A DNA stretch of 34,261 nucleotides from Sulfuricurvum sp. (GCF_028688295.1 NZ_JAQTYM010000022.1:1-34261), one strand, 5' to 3'. Positions 8,577-17,186 are shown, counted from the stretch's first letter. Notes: generated by a model not told the origin, from the letters alone. Translations and numbers: made by a program.

Positions 8577-10316
8577 TTAGCGTTTTGCTAAACGCGCTTG
8601 CAAGGCATCCAAATCAGTAAGCATTTCATCGTCTAATTTAATGATAGATACCGTTATATTAATTCCTACCTCTTTGAGCCAGTGGGCGTAGAGATCCCCA
8701 ATTTGCGGTACTTTATCATCTTTACGGAAGATGATAAAATCATCCCCTTGAAACCGAATAATTGGGAGGTGAGGAAAATAGTCTTGAAGTGTTTGCGCGT
8801 AATGTTTGAGAAGATCATCCCCTTTATCCCAGCCGTACGATTTATTAAACTGTCCGATATTACCTAAATTGACTAGCCATAATTGCTGATATTGGTCAAA
8901 ATCAGGCTCGAAAAAGAGAAAATTGAGATAGGCAGAGGTATAGACCCCGGTTAACGAATCTTTATAAAAATAAGAGAATCGCTCCATCTCCATAGGGGTT
9001 GTAGGGCGTTGGGAGTGAGGAATTTCTAACGAGATGTTGGATAGTGCTACTAAAGCCGCGTCGATCACGTCAGCACGGAATTTGATCCCTCTGAGAGATT
9101 TTAACTCTTCTAATGCTTCTGAGAGGGATTTACGCCCTTTATAGATACGGTTAGTCGTCATGGCATCGACACAATCAGCGACTGCCATGATTTGAGAGAG
9201 AAGCGGTATCGCATCACCGGAAATTTTATTAGGGTATCCGCTCCCATCGAGACGTTCATGGTGATATCGGATGATTTCGGCGATGGAGGCAAAGATATCT
9301 ACCCGTTTTAAAAGGGCATAACCTGCATTTACATGCTCTTCGATTAAAGCCCGTTCTACAGGTTCTAAAGGACCTGGTTTTAGCAAAATAGAATCAGGAA
9401 TAGCCACCTTTCCGATATCATGCAAAGCCCCCGCACGGTAGAGTTCTTCTTGTATCTGGTGTTGAAGCCCCATTTTTTTCGCGATTAGTCGTGAATATTC
9501 ACCGACACGCTGACCATGTCCGGCGGTGTAGTTATCACGCTGTTCGATGAGCGAGACGAGAGAGAAGAGATTTTGTTCGTATAAATCGATTTTTTCTTGG
9601 ATTCTGTGAACGGATGAGCGGTATCCCCATCGAAAACTTAATAGCCCTAGAACCCATACCAACAGGAATATACTGATGGTTGTAATTAATCCTTTTAAAA
9701 AAACATCATCGTATCGATCCATTGTAAGCGAGATGGTAAGTGCACCTCGAATATCCCCTATCTTATACCCTTGATCTCCATGGCATTTCATACATTCGGA
9801 TTTTATAAAAAATGGGGTCATGTAGCTTAGATACTCTTTATCATCGATTGTGCGAAACTCATAGACATCTTCTTTTGTTCTTGCCAGAGTTTGAAGTGAT
9901 CTTTGTTCCCAAGTGTCAGGTGCATTTTTAGGATTGATGAATTTGTCGCTAGAGAGGTGGCTCGTGATACCGTAAAGTACGCTGTATTGTTCGGTAATTT
10001 GACGCAATGCATAGGCGGGATTAATCAGAGTGAGTTGGATTCCGGATGTTGTGTTTAGATCACGATTTGGGATTTTGAGATAAGGGTTAGGTTGAGTCTC
10101 TTTAGAGATAGGGACATAAACACCGCCGTGGGTGGCGACCCATTTACGATAAGCGATGTCTTTATTGATACTAATTTTGGCTTCGAGAAGGGCTAAATCT
10201 TGGATCTGTTCGTATTTTTGATAGGTGAGATAGAGGACTATCAGTGCAATAAAGAGTGTCCAGACAACACTGATAATGGTGAAGATGTTGAAAAGCTGTT
10301 TTCTATCGGTACGCAT
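8577..10316 (-). CDS. Membrane HD-GYP phosphodiesterase with c-haem sensor and degenerate GGDEF
   Basis: The 579-residue protein has a membrane helix at about 11-31 and a second near 209-229, with a periplasmic sensor between them. The sensor resembles DUF3365/Tll0287-like domains and carries one c-type haem motif, Cys175-x-x-Cys178-His179 (CMKCH). The HD-GYP domain follows: HGQR at 267-270, HD at 299-300 in ALHDIGK, HHERLDGSGYP at 352-362. All its hallmark residues are present, so it should hydrolyse c-di-GMP. A C-terminal GGDEF-like segment begins at KDSLTG (452-457), but the signature is QGDDF (523-527) and the domain looks short, so cyclase activity is doubtful. ATG 10316 is preferred to the upstream GTG/TTG codons because AAAGG is 5 bases away. 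It lies 45 bases after dnaJ and may be co-transcribed. Confidence 0.9.
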   Translation of the reverse strand: MRTDRKQLFNIFTIISVVWTLFIALIVLYLTYQKYEQIQDLALLEAKISINKDIAYRKWVATHGGVYVPISKETQPNPYLKIPNRDLNTTSGIQLTLINPAYALRQITEQYSVLYGITSHLSSDKFINPKNAPDTWEQRSLQTLARTKEDVYEFRTIDDKEYLSYMTPFFIKSECMKCHGDQGYKIGDIRGALTISLTMDRYDDVFLKGLITTISIFLLVWVLGLLSFRWGYRSSVHRIQEKIDLYEQNLFSLVSLIEQRDNYTAGHGQRVGEYSRLIAKKMGLQHQIQEELYRAGALHDIGKVAIPDSILLKPGPLEPVERALIEEHVNAGYALLKRVDIFASIAEIIRYHHERLDGSGYPNKISGDAIPLLSQIMAVADCVDAMTTNRIYKGRKSLSEALEELKSLRGIKFRADVIDAALVALSNISLEIPHSQRPTTPMEMERFSYFYKDSLTGVYTSAYLNFLFFEPDFDQYQQLWLVNLGNIGQFNKSYGWDKGDDLLKHYAQTLQDYFPHLPIIRFQGDDFIIFRKDDKVPQIGDLYAHWLKEVGINITVSIIKLDDEMLTDLDALQARLAKR

Positions 10317-10361
10317 CAACACCTTTCGGAGGAGACTATTATTATTTATAATACCGCCAGT

Positions 10362-11477
10362 TTATTTAAACCAACCTTTCACTTTTTCAAAGGTTGATTC
10401 GAAAAGTGATTCATGCGGTTTGGATTCGATCCCAAAACTCTCTTGGAGTTTTTGGAGTAACTCTTCTTGCGCTGTATTGAGACGGTTAGGGTAGGTGAGG
10501 TGGATTTGGGCGATCAAATCTCCTTTGCCACGTCCGTGAACATCCGCTACCCCTTCGCCACGGAAGCGGTACTGTTGGCCATCTTTCGTACCTGTTTCGA
10601 GTTCCAGTGTAATTTCGCCGTTAAGGGATGGTATCGTGATATCCTCTCCGAGAACTGCTTGGGTGAAAAACACCGGAACTTCGAGATAAATATCATTACC
10701 GTTACGGATAAAGTGGCTGTCCTCTTCAACTTCGAACGTCACATACATATCGCCACGTACACCGCTTTTGCCTGTGTTACCGCGTCCCGAAACGCGTAGA
10801 CGGTTTCCGGTGTCGATCCCTGCTGGGATTTTGATCGTGACGCTCTCTTTGGTCTCTGTGTAGCTTTTACCTTTACAATCACCGCATTTCTCACTCGCCA
10901 TCGTCCCCTCACCGTGACACGCAGGACACGTTTGGGAGAAGGTCATGAACCCTTGGCGAACGTAGACTTGCCCTTTGCCACCGCATTGACTACAGCTGGT
11001 TACTTTGCCGTCTTTGGCACCCGTACCTTTACAGGTTTTGCACGAATTTTTTGTGGTAAATGTCACCTCTTTTTCGCATCCGAAAACCGCCTCTTTGAAG
11101 CTCACACGCATCTCCACACCCATATCGAGCGGGAATTTATCCGTTGCCGCACGTGATTGTTTTCGACCACCTCCGGCAAATCCGTTGAACATCTCTTCGA
11201 AAATAGAGCCTAAATCATCAAAACCACCGCTTTGACGTCGTCCACCGCCCCCTTGAAGCCCCTCTTTACCGTAACGGTCATAGCGTGCACGTTGTTGATC
11301 GTCACTGAGGACTTGGTACGCTTCATTGCAGAGTTTGAACTTATGCTCGGCACTCTCATCATCCGGATTACGGTCAGGATGATAGAGTTTCGCCATTTTG
11401 CGATACGCTTTTTTGATCTCATCACCATTCGCATTTTTAGTGACTTCTAAAATTTCATAATAACTCAAATTTTCCAC
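10362..11477 (-). CDS. dnaJ: Chaperone DnaJ (Hsp40)
   Basis: The 371-residue protein is a type I Hsp40, the co-chaperone that stimulates DnaK ATPase and delivers unfolded clients. The J domain carries HPD at 33-35, followed by a Gly/Phe-rich linker (about 74-104). Four zinc-finger cysteine pairs follow: CKTC (146-149), CSQC (162-165), CPAC (184-187), CGDC (198-201). The last repeat ends KGKS instead of KGxG, a mild deviation that keeps the cysteines. The frame runs 15 codons further upstream, but GTG at 11477 is the likely start: it gives the normal [12 protein letters not shown]-terminus and has GGAG 7 bases upstream. No HrcA-type CIRCE element is visible upstream. Confidence 0.96.
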   Translation of the reverse strand: MENLSYYEILEVTKNANGDEIKKAYRKMAKLYHPDRNPDDESAEHKFKLCNEAYQVLSDDQQRARYDRYGKEGLQGGGGRRQSGGFDDLGSIFEEMFNGFAGGGRKQSRAATDKFPLDMGVEMRVSFKEAVFGCEKEVTFTTKNSCKTCKGTGAKDGKVTSCSQCGGKGQVYVRQGFMTFSQTCPACHGEGTMASEKCGDCKGKSYTETKESVTIKIPAGIDTGNRLRVSGRGNTGKSGVRGDMYVTFEVEEDSHFIRNGNDIYLEVPVFFTQAVLGEDITIPSLNGEITLELETGTKDGQQYRFRGEGVADVHGRGKGDLIAQIHLTYPNRLNTAQEELLQKLQESFGIESKPHESLFESTFEKVKGWFK

Positions 11478-11507
11478 GAATTGACTCCGAAAACATATTT
11501 TCGCGCA

Positions 11508-11516
11508 ATTATACCA
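11508..11516 (-). promoter_or_regulatory. Extended -10 promoter of dnaJ
   Basis: On the minus strand this reads TGGTATAAT, a perfect -10 box with the TGn extension. It places the transcript start about 20-25 bases upstream of the dnaJ GTG. It lies inside the longer open frame, supporting the shorter DnaJ start. Confidence 0.6.
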
Positions 11517-11703
11517 TGTCAAAAAGAGTGTTAGCTTAATTGAGTCATACAGACTAAAGATGAATATCTATATCTAACAAGTGGAGTAAAATTTTAATAG
11601 CTTTAAAATGAAACATTTAGCCTCATTTGCATAGAATGTAAAATATTAAATAGTTACGTGTTTAATAGAGAAACAAAAATTAGATGTAAAACAGAGAAAT
11701 ATA

Positions 11704-14700
11704 ATGACAATTATCAATGAACTAAAACGACGAAGTGAAAATACATCAGATGATGTAAAAATTGAATTAAAACTTTACACGCTTGCAGATGATTTAGAAA
11801 AAAAAGCCAGAGCACATCTCAAACGAATCACTAATATACTTCCCGAATTTGATATTCATGATGAAAAACATAGCGAAAAAGTAATTTTTAATATCGAACA
11901 GTTATTAGGCACTAAAAAGCTCAAAGAATTATCTTCTTATGAGCTATTTTTTCTATATTTAGCTTCTTATTTTCATGATGCGGCTATGGCTCCTTCAGAT
12001 TGGGAAATATACACTTTAAATCTTACGGAAGGTTCTGATAAATTTAGTTCGTTTGGACATTCTATTAAACATGATTTAAAGACACCATTGAAACTATCGT
12101 TAGCAATTGAATTAATAAAAGAAAAAAAAGAGATTCTCTACTCTAAATTTGAAGGCGATGTAAAAGATTGGTTATTTAGCCCGAAGCAAGAAAACACACT
12201 TATTGATTACTTAGCTACACTACTTATTGATTACCAAAGTTTTAGAAATGGTTTTACAGATAAAATTAAGAAGATTGAAAATCAAAAAGACTTTGATGAT
12301 TTGAATGAATATATCCGAATTGATTACATCAGAGCAACCCATCATATCAGAATAGAAGCGTATATTAAAAATTTAGAAGCATCATTTGGCAATGCATTCG
12401 AACAGCCTGCTTGGGGAAAAAAGCTAGCGCAAGATTTAGCATTAATTTGTAGATCACATGGAGAAGATGCCAGTTTTATTAATCAGTTTAATGCTAATGC
12501 ACAATATTATGGTTCTGAGAGTGCCAATTTACAATTTATTGCCATTTTGCTTAGATTAGGAGATATTATCCACTTTAGTTTCGATAGAGCACCTTTTGAT
12601 TTGCGTTCTTCTCGATTATTCAAATCCGAATATAGTTTTCAAGAATGGGCTGTAAAAAATAGTGGCGTAAATTATACTATTGAAAACGGTGAGATATCTT
12701 TTAGAGCATATTGTGAAACACCGGAAACTTATTTTAAATTGCATCAATATATAAAATGGATTGAGTATGAAATACAAAATTATTTTATTTTTCAAAGACA
12801 ATGGGATAAAAAGTATATAGAAAACCTAAAAGACAAAGTTGATACAAGAAACATAGCAAATGACACAGAAAAATTTCTGCCCCAACTAGGGTTGAGTTTC
12901 TCTTTAAATCAAAATAAAATCATTGAGTTGTTGATGGGAGTTGGACTGTATAAGGATAAATTTGCTTGTCTAAGAGAACTCTATCAAAATTCGTTAGATG
13001 CCTGCCGTTGTGCTTTATCAGAAGATAAAATAACTGATAGAACATCTAAAGGATTAATTGAATTTTCCCTGATTCAAGAGGAGGATGACATTTATTTATC
13101 TTGCTTAGATAATGGGATTGGAATGTCTAAAGATATTATTGAAAGATATTTACTCAAAATAGGTAATTCCTATTATAAATCATCTGATTTCTACAAACAA
13201 CAAGCTCTTTGGGGAGGCAATTTTACTCCAACATCTCAATTTGGCATAGGTATTCTATCCTGCTTTATGATTGGAACTAAAATAGAAATTACTTCTAAAA
13301 TGAGAGACAACGATTATGTTTCCTGCTCAATAAATGGACCGCATGAAAACTTTTACTATAAAAGTACAACAGAACTTGAAAAAGAAAAACTTCCTTTTTC
13401 TGGTACTTTGATAAAGATACTTTTAAATGATGAAACAAAACAGAATTTATTCAATAGTGAAATCAATAAATTAGGACTCGTATTGTTTGATAAACCAAAC
13501 CGATTTTCAGACAATTTTGAAAAATATCAATCATACTATAAAAATTGGAAACACCATTTATATAATAAGATAAATGGATTTGTTCACGTAATACCAAATG
13601 AGATTGAAGTCAATATTGTTTTGGCAAACAATCAAAAAAAATCAATAATGTCTAAACCGATTGTACTTGATTTGAATGATGATAGATTAGATATTGATGA
13701 AGATGATTTAGATTTTATCCATTATGTAGATAACTATAGACGAAGAACTCCTTTAAAAGAAAAATATAGTGAAACAAAAGAATATGTTGAAACATATATC
13801 ATTGCAATTAATTATAGTACATTGGAATATAAAACAACACTAACTTTACCTAAAAAGAATTTCAATTTTCAAGAGTTAGAAAGCCTATATACTGTCCCAG
13901 TGATAAGTAGCACTGGAGTGTGCATTGATGGAATTTATATAAATCACAGTCATTCAGTGGGTTCTGATAATGATTACACTCAAACACTAATACATAGTGG
14001 TGTTATGAATTTTACAGGCGAATTAAGACCACAATTATCTGTTGATAGAACTCAGATAGTAAATTATCCAAATGAATGTGAAGTTTTAGCTAAGGGATTA
14101 ACTGAGTTATTAGTTAAAGAGATTTTAAATATTACAAAAAAGCATATTAATACTTACGAAATAATAGATGATACATTAAGCCTTGCATGGGAATATGTAT
14201 TTGATAAAATTAATTTTGCTGATACATATTTCATCAATGAATTATCATTAACCGATTATGGAGATATACTTTGGGAAGGTTTAGCAAATACTATCAAGCA
14301 AAAAATATCAATTCGAGATTTCTTGTTAGCAGAAAAAATAGAAATTAATAACTTTAACTATTCTAATCTTGATATTTTGAGTCAAAAGCTAGTTTTAACT
14401 AAATTAATTAGTTCAAATAAAATTGAAGTGAGTGATGATGCTATATTATTAGAATCTCATGCTTTGTTAACTACAGATTTAATCAGGAAAGGAAGGTCTC
14501 CTTCTGAGGATGATATAGTAATATCTTCGGACAAATGGACTGGAACTATTACTGAATATGACATCATTTCCAATCTATATCCGCTTGTACCTAACAGACT
14601 ATTCTCTATCATTAACCATGAAAGAACTCAAGAAATTAATACTAGAATCAAACGTTTGCATTCTTATAGCAATGGCATAACTGCTTTTTTCAAGCAGAGC

Positions 14701-15135
14701 CCTTTGTTAATTAAAGAAAATTTAGGATTATATGATGTTGAACATGGTAGTTTCGGAAAAAAGAAAAGTAAAATCAATGCTTTCGATAGAAAACGAACAG
14801 ATTTTTGGCTTTTTGAATTAAATGAACGAAATTATGAAAATGAAAATAAAGATAGGTATGTTTTAGTTGTTTTTATTTCATCTCAAGAATTAACAACAGA
14901 AGAAGAATCCGACTTACAAAAAATTAAAGATACTGATCCATCATATTTTAAAGGTATTAAGGAAGGGTGGAGTTTACTTGTTACTGGAATGAAAAAAGAA
15001 AATATTGTCATTATTCCTGGTAAGAGCACTAGAAAAGAATTAGTAGATAAATTATCAGATTCATTTTGGGAAGAATATAAAGAATATTGTTTTAAATTTA
15101 CAGATGGAACTGCAATGACGAAAGCTATGGAATGA
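11704..15135 (+). CDS. HD-domain / HSP90-like GHKL ATPase fusion protein
   Basis: This 1143-residue protein has no assigned name that I recognise. Residues 1-300 form an HD-type metal phosphohydrolase: His52 (IHDEKHSEKV), His91-Asp92 (YFHDAAM), histidines at 213-214 and 252, and Asp287 (RLGDIIHF). Residues about 395-560 form a GHKL ATPase closest to HSP90/HtpG: Glu425, Asn429, Asp432 in RELYQNSLDAC, CLDNGIGMS at 467-475, and SQFGIGILSCFMIG at 511-524. A later GELRPQLSVDR near 772 sits where HSP90 has its middle-domain arginine loop. The C-terminal third is unassigned. No signal peptide or membrane segment is seen. The DNA is much more AT-rich than dnaJ or recR, suggesting transfer. A conflict or defence role is inferred from architecture and neighbours only. 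The start has only a weak AGAG site. Confidence 0.8.
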   Translation: MTIINELKRRSENTSDDVKIELKLYTLADDLEKKARAHLKRITNILPEFDIHDEKHSEKVIFNIEQLLGTKKLKELSSYELFFLYLASYFHDAAMAPSDWEIYTLNLTEGSDKFSSFGHSIKHDLKTPLKLSLAIELIKEKKEILYSKFEGDVKDWLFSPKQENTLIDYLATLLIDYQSFRNGFTDKIKKIENQKDFDDLNEYIRIDYIRATHHIRIEAYIKNLEASFGNAFEQPAWGKKLAQDLALICRSHGEDASFINQFNANAQYYGSESANLQFIAILLRLGDIIHFSFDRAPFDLRSSRLFKSEYSFQEWAVKNSGVNYTIENGEISFRAYCETPETYFKLHQYIKWIEYEIQNYFIFQRQWDKKYIENLKDKVDTRNIANDTEKFLPQLGLSFSLNQNKIIELLMGVGLYKDKFACLRELYQNSLDACRCALSEDKITDRTSKGLIEFSLIQEEDDIYLSCLDNGIGMSKDIIERYLLKIGNSYYKSSDFYKQQALWGGNFTPTSQFGIGILSCFMIGTKIEITSKMRDNDYVSCSINGPHENFYYKSTTELEKEKLPFSGTLIKILLNDETKQNLFNSEINKLGLVLFDKPNRFSDNFEKYQSYYKNWKHHLYNKINGFVHVIPNEIEVNIVLANNQKKSIMSKPIVLDLNDDRLDIDEDDLDFIHYVDNYRRRTPLKEKYSETKEYVETYIIAINYSTLEYKTTLTLPKKNFNFQELESLYTVPVISSTGVCIDGIYINHSHSVGSDNDYTQTLIHSGVMNFTGELRPQLSVDRTQIVNYPNECEVLAKGLTELLVKEILNITKKHINTYEIIDDTLSLAWEYVFDKINFADTYFINELSLTDYGDILWEGLANTIKQKISIRDFLLAEKIEINNFNYSNLDILSQKLVLTKLISSNKIEVSDDAILLESHALLTTDLIRKGRSPSEDDIVISSDKWTGTITEYDIISNLYPLVPNRLFSIINHERTQEINTRIKRLHSYSNGITAFFKQSPLLIKENLGLYDVEHGSFGKKKSKINAFDRKRTDFWLFELNERNYENENKDRYVLVVFISSQELTTEEESDLQKIKDTDPSYFKGIKEGWSLLVTGMKKENIVIIPGKSTRKELVDKLSDSFWEEYKEYCFKFTDGTAMTKAME

Positions 15136-15209
15136 ATCTTATAAAAGCTCATTTCATTAGAGTATGAAAAAATATTGCTATACCGAATAATTAATTAAAG
15201 GGAACCGAT

Positions 15210-16211
15210 ATGGAAGAAGAAAGTAATATTATCATCTACAACACCGCAGACGGCAAAGCCTCTGTTTCGCTCCTTACGAAAGATGGAACGGCATGGCTAA
15301 ATCAAAATCAACTTGCTGAACTTTTTGCAACCTCTAAACCGAATATCAGTATGCATATATCCAATATATTTGAAGAGGGTGAGCTTGAGAAAGATTCAGT
15401 TGTTAAGGATTACTTAACAACTGCCGCTGACGGCAAAAATTACTCCGTATCTCATTACTCTCTTGAAATGATTTTGGCTATTGGATTTCGGGTGCGAAGC
15501 AAACGGGGAACACAATTTCGACAATGGGCAGGTAAAAATCTAAGCGAGTATATGATCAAAGGCTTCGTGATGGATGATGAACGGCTCAAAAATCCTGACG
15601 GAAAACCAGACTATTTCGATGAACTTTTGGCACGTATCCGAGATATACGAGCTTCGGAAAAACGGTTCTATCAAAAAGTTAGAGACCTTTTTATGATTAG
15701 TCGTGATTATGATGCCAGCGACAAAGCGACACAACTGTTTTACGCTGATGCTCAAAATAAACTCTTATTTGCCATTACGGGGCAAACTGCCGCCGAAATT
15801 ATCGTCAGTCGAGCGAATGCATCAGAAGAGAATATGGCACTTACCAGTTTCAACGGTTCCATAGTCCGTAAGCAAGACATTTATACCGCAAAAAATTATC
15901 TTACAGAGGATGAAATTGATAGTTTGAACCGTTTTGTTGTGGTCTTTCTCGAAACCGCAGAACTCCGAGCAAAAAACCGTCAAGACGTGACGATGGATTT
16001 TTGGCGGGAAAATATTGACCGTATTATCGAATTCAACGACAAAGAAGTACTCAAAGGGTATGGAAGTATCGGACATGAACAGATGAAAAAAATGGTTGAA
16101 AAAGTCTATGAGACATTCGATGCAAAACGCAAAGCTATTGAGGCTGTTGAAGCTGATGAACAAGACCTTGCCGAATTGAAACAGATTGAAGAGAAAGTAA
16201 AATCGCGATGA
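15210..16211 (+). CDS. RhuM-family protein
   Basis: The 333-residue product matches the Virulence_RhuM family (COG3943), named after a gene in Salmonella pathogenicity island 3 and still without a settled biochemical function. The N-terminal half has the family pattern IIIYNTADGKASVSL, then a helix-turn-helix-like WLNQNQLAELFATSKPNISM, then SHYSLEMILAIGFRVRSKRGTQFRQWA. The C-terminal half is helical, ending in a charged coiled-coil-like tail. RhuM genes are common in mobile and toxin-antitoxin-rich regions. AAAGGGA upstream of the ATG is a good ribosome binding site. The stop codon overlaps the next start (ATGA), so the two are translated as a pair. Confidence 0.88.
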   Translation: MEEESNIIIYNTADGKASVSLLTKDGTAWLNQNQLAELFATSKPNISMHISNIFEEGELEKDSVVKDYLTTAADGKNYSVSHYSLEMILAIGFRVRSKRGTQFRQWAGKNLSEYMIKGFVMDDERLKNPDGKPDYFDELLARIRDIRASEKRFYQKVRDLFMISRDYDASDKATQLFYADAQNKLLFAITGQTAAEIIVSRANASEENMALTSFNGSIVRKQDIYTAKNYLTEDEIDSLNRFVVVFLETAELRAKNRQDVTMDFWRENIDRIIEFNDKEVLKGYGSIGHEQMKKMVEKVYETFDAKRKAIEAVEADEQDLAELKQIEEKVKSR

Positions 16212-16432
16212 GCATCCAATCTGAAACAATCCTCGAAGCACTAAAAAAAGTTCAAGGTGCTGAAATCCTCCTCTCGATCACGCAGGGGCTCGATGATGTA
16301 AAACAAGGTAAAGTTTCCCCTATCGAATCTCTGTGGGATGAGTTGAAGAGTACCTATTCCAAAACCGAAAAAGAGAGTATCAACGATCAGGAACTTATCG
16401 AGATTCTCAAAGAGACTATGGATAAGCAATAA
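16208..16432 (+). CDS. Small antitoxin-like protein overlapping RhuM gene
   Basis: A 74-residue acidic protein starts at the ATGA overlap with the RhuM stop codon. I do not recognise a family with confidence. The segment LLSITQGLDDVKQGKVSPIESL resembles the short helical tails of several type II antitoxins, where an acidic helix is followed by a G-K/R-V-S-P/S motif. The tight overlap suggests the two proteins are made together and may interact. No DNA-binding domain is apparent in so short a protein. A promoter for the next gene follows at 16483, so this two-gene unit seems to end here. Confidence 0.65.
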   Translation: MSIQSETILEALKKVQGAEILLSITQGLDDVKQGKVSPIESLWDELKSTYSKTEKESINDQELIEILKETMDKQ

Positions 16433-16482
16433 ACAAATTTAGAAGCAAAAGCCGATTGCTAATGGATAGAGAGATTTTTGGT

Positions 16483-16488
16483 TATAAT
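16483..16488 (+). promoter_or_regulatory. -10 box upstream of second MNT gene
   Basis: A perfect TATAAT (in GGTTATAATC) lies 33 bases before the MNT ATG at 16522, giving a leader of roughly 27 bases that contains the AGGGG ribosome binding site. Confidence 0.55.
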
Positions 16489-16521
16489 CTTTCAAAATAA
16501 AGTGGTTTGATAGGGGTTTTT

Positions 16522-16815
16522 ATGACGAAAACGTTTATATTAGACTTTTTAGCACAACATAAAAATGATTTTTCTCAAAAATACGGTGTTACAAAAATAG
16601 GGCTTTTTGGAAGCTATGCCCGTGAAGATTTCAAAGATGGCAGTGATATTGATATTGCGATAGAGATGCAAAACGATAAAAAAAGTTTAAACACATTTTT
16701 TTCTTTAAAAAGAGAGCTTGAGGCAGCATTTAATCTAAAAGTTGATCTTGGAATAGAGAGCTCTCTCAAAGCTATTGCAAAAGAAAAAATCATGAAAGAG
16801 ATAGTCTACGTCTAA
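16522..16815 (+). CDS. MNT-domain nucleotidyltransferase, MntA-like antitoxin
   Basis: The 97-residue protein is a minimal nucleotidyltransferase. The active site reads GSYAREDFKDGSDID, with Gly30-Ser31 and the metal-binding Asp42 and Asp44; a third acidic residue is in KVDLG near residue 77. In characterised MntA-HepT systems this enzyme adds AMP units to a tyrosine next to the toxin's catalytic histidine and so neutralises it. The ATG at 16522 is chosen over TTG 16507 because AGGGG sits 5 bases upstream. The 3' end overlaps the HEPN frame by 8 bases (ACGTCTAA). It is similar to the other MNT gene at 33478, with GS and DxD at the same residue numbers. Confidence 0.9.
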   Translation: MTKTFILDFLAQHKNDFSQKYGVTKIGLFGSYAREDFKDGSDIDIAIEMQNDKKSLNTFFSLKRELEAAFNLKVDLGIESSLKAIAKEKIMKEIVYV

Positions 16816-17152
16816 AAGAGGCGAGCTTCTCTTTTTACAAGATATTTTGGATTCGACGGAAGCTATATTCGAATTCACAAACGGGCTTAGTGTGGATGAA
16901 TTTTCTATCAATAGACTCGTGTATAGTGCCACCATTCGAGAATTTGAGATTATAGGTGAAGCGACCATTCACCTCTCGGATGAAACACTAGCCAAATATG
17001 ACCAAATTGTATGGAGAGATTTAAAAGATTTTAGAAATCTTTTGATTCACGAATATTTTGGGGTAGACAGTCAAATAGTTTATAATACAATCAAAAATGA
17101 TTTACCTCTTTTAAAAAATGTTGTATTAAAAATGATAGAAGATTATTCTTAA
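16808..17152 (+). CDS. HEPN (HepT/DUF86) RNase toxin with abnormal ACG start position
   Basis: The frame encodes a HEPN toxin, an RNase paired with the MNT antitoxin. The catalytic Rx4HxY motif is intact: RNLLIHEY, with Arg, His and Tyr at residues 76, 81 and 83 if counted from 16808. The usual EIIGEA helix is also present. There is no ATG, GTG or TTG at the expected start. Where HepT genes begin, overlapping the antitoxin stop, the codon is ACG (16808), followed by a normal HepT beginning SKRGELLFLQDILDSTEAI. The first standard start is TTG 16847, which would drop 13 residues of the first helix. Either a rare ACG or the TTG is used, or the toxin is poorly translated. About 114 residues from ACG, 101 from TTG. 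Confidence 0.8.
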   Translation, partial: TSKRGELLFLQDILDSTEAIFEFTNGLSVDEFSINRLVYSATIREFEIIGEATIHLSDETLAKYDQIVWRDLKDFRNLLIHEYFGVDSQIVYNTIKNDLPLLKNVVLKMIEDYS

Positions 17153-17174
17153 ACCGATAAGGAACATCCTTTGC

Positions 17175-17180
17175 TACAAT
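17175..17180 (+). promoter_or_regulatory. -10 box directly before recR (leaderless)
   Basis: TACAAT within TTGCTACAATA ends only 6 bases before the recR ATG. Transcription would start at or next to the A of the ATG, so the mRNA would lack a leader. No ribosome binding site lies at normal distance; the only AAGGA is about 25 bases upstream. Confidence 0.55.
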
Positions 17181-17186
17181 ACGACT

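Noticed and set aside
10467-11450. Several open frames of 60-110 codons opposite dnaJ
   Set aside because: They lie antisense to a clear dnaJ, have no family motifs, and reflect its Gly- and Cys-rich codon pattern.
11478-11703. HrcA CIRCE or HspR site upstream of dnaJ
   Set aside because: GAGTGTTAG near 11526 resembles one CIRCE half-site, but no matching second half is present at the right distance, and no HspR-type inverted repeat was found.
11704-15135. Ordinary HtpG chaperone next to dnaJ
   Set aside because: HtpG is about 620-650 residues and starts with its ATPase domain. Here the ATPase follows a 390-residue HD region and the remainder does not read as a standard HtpG.
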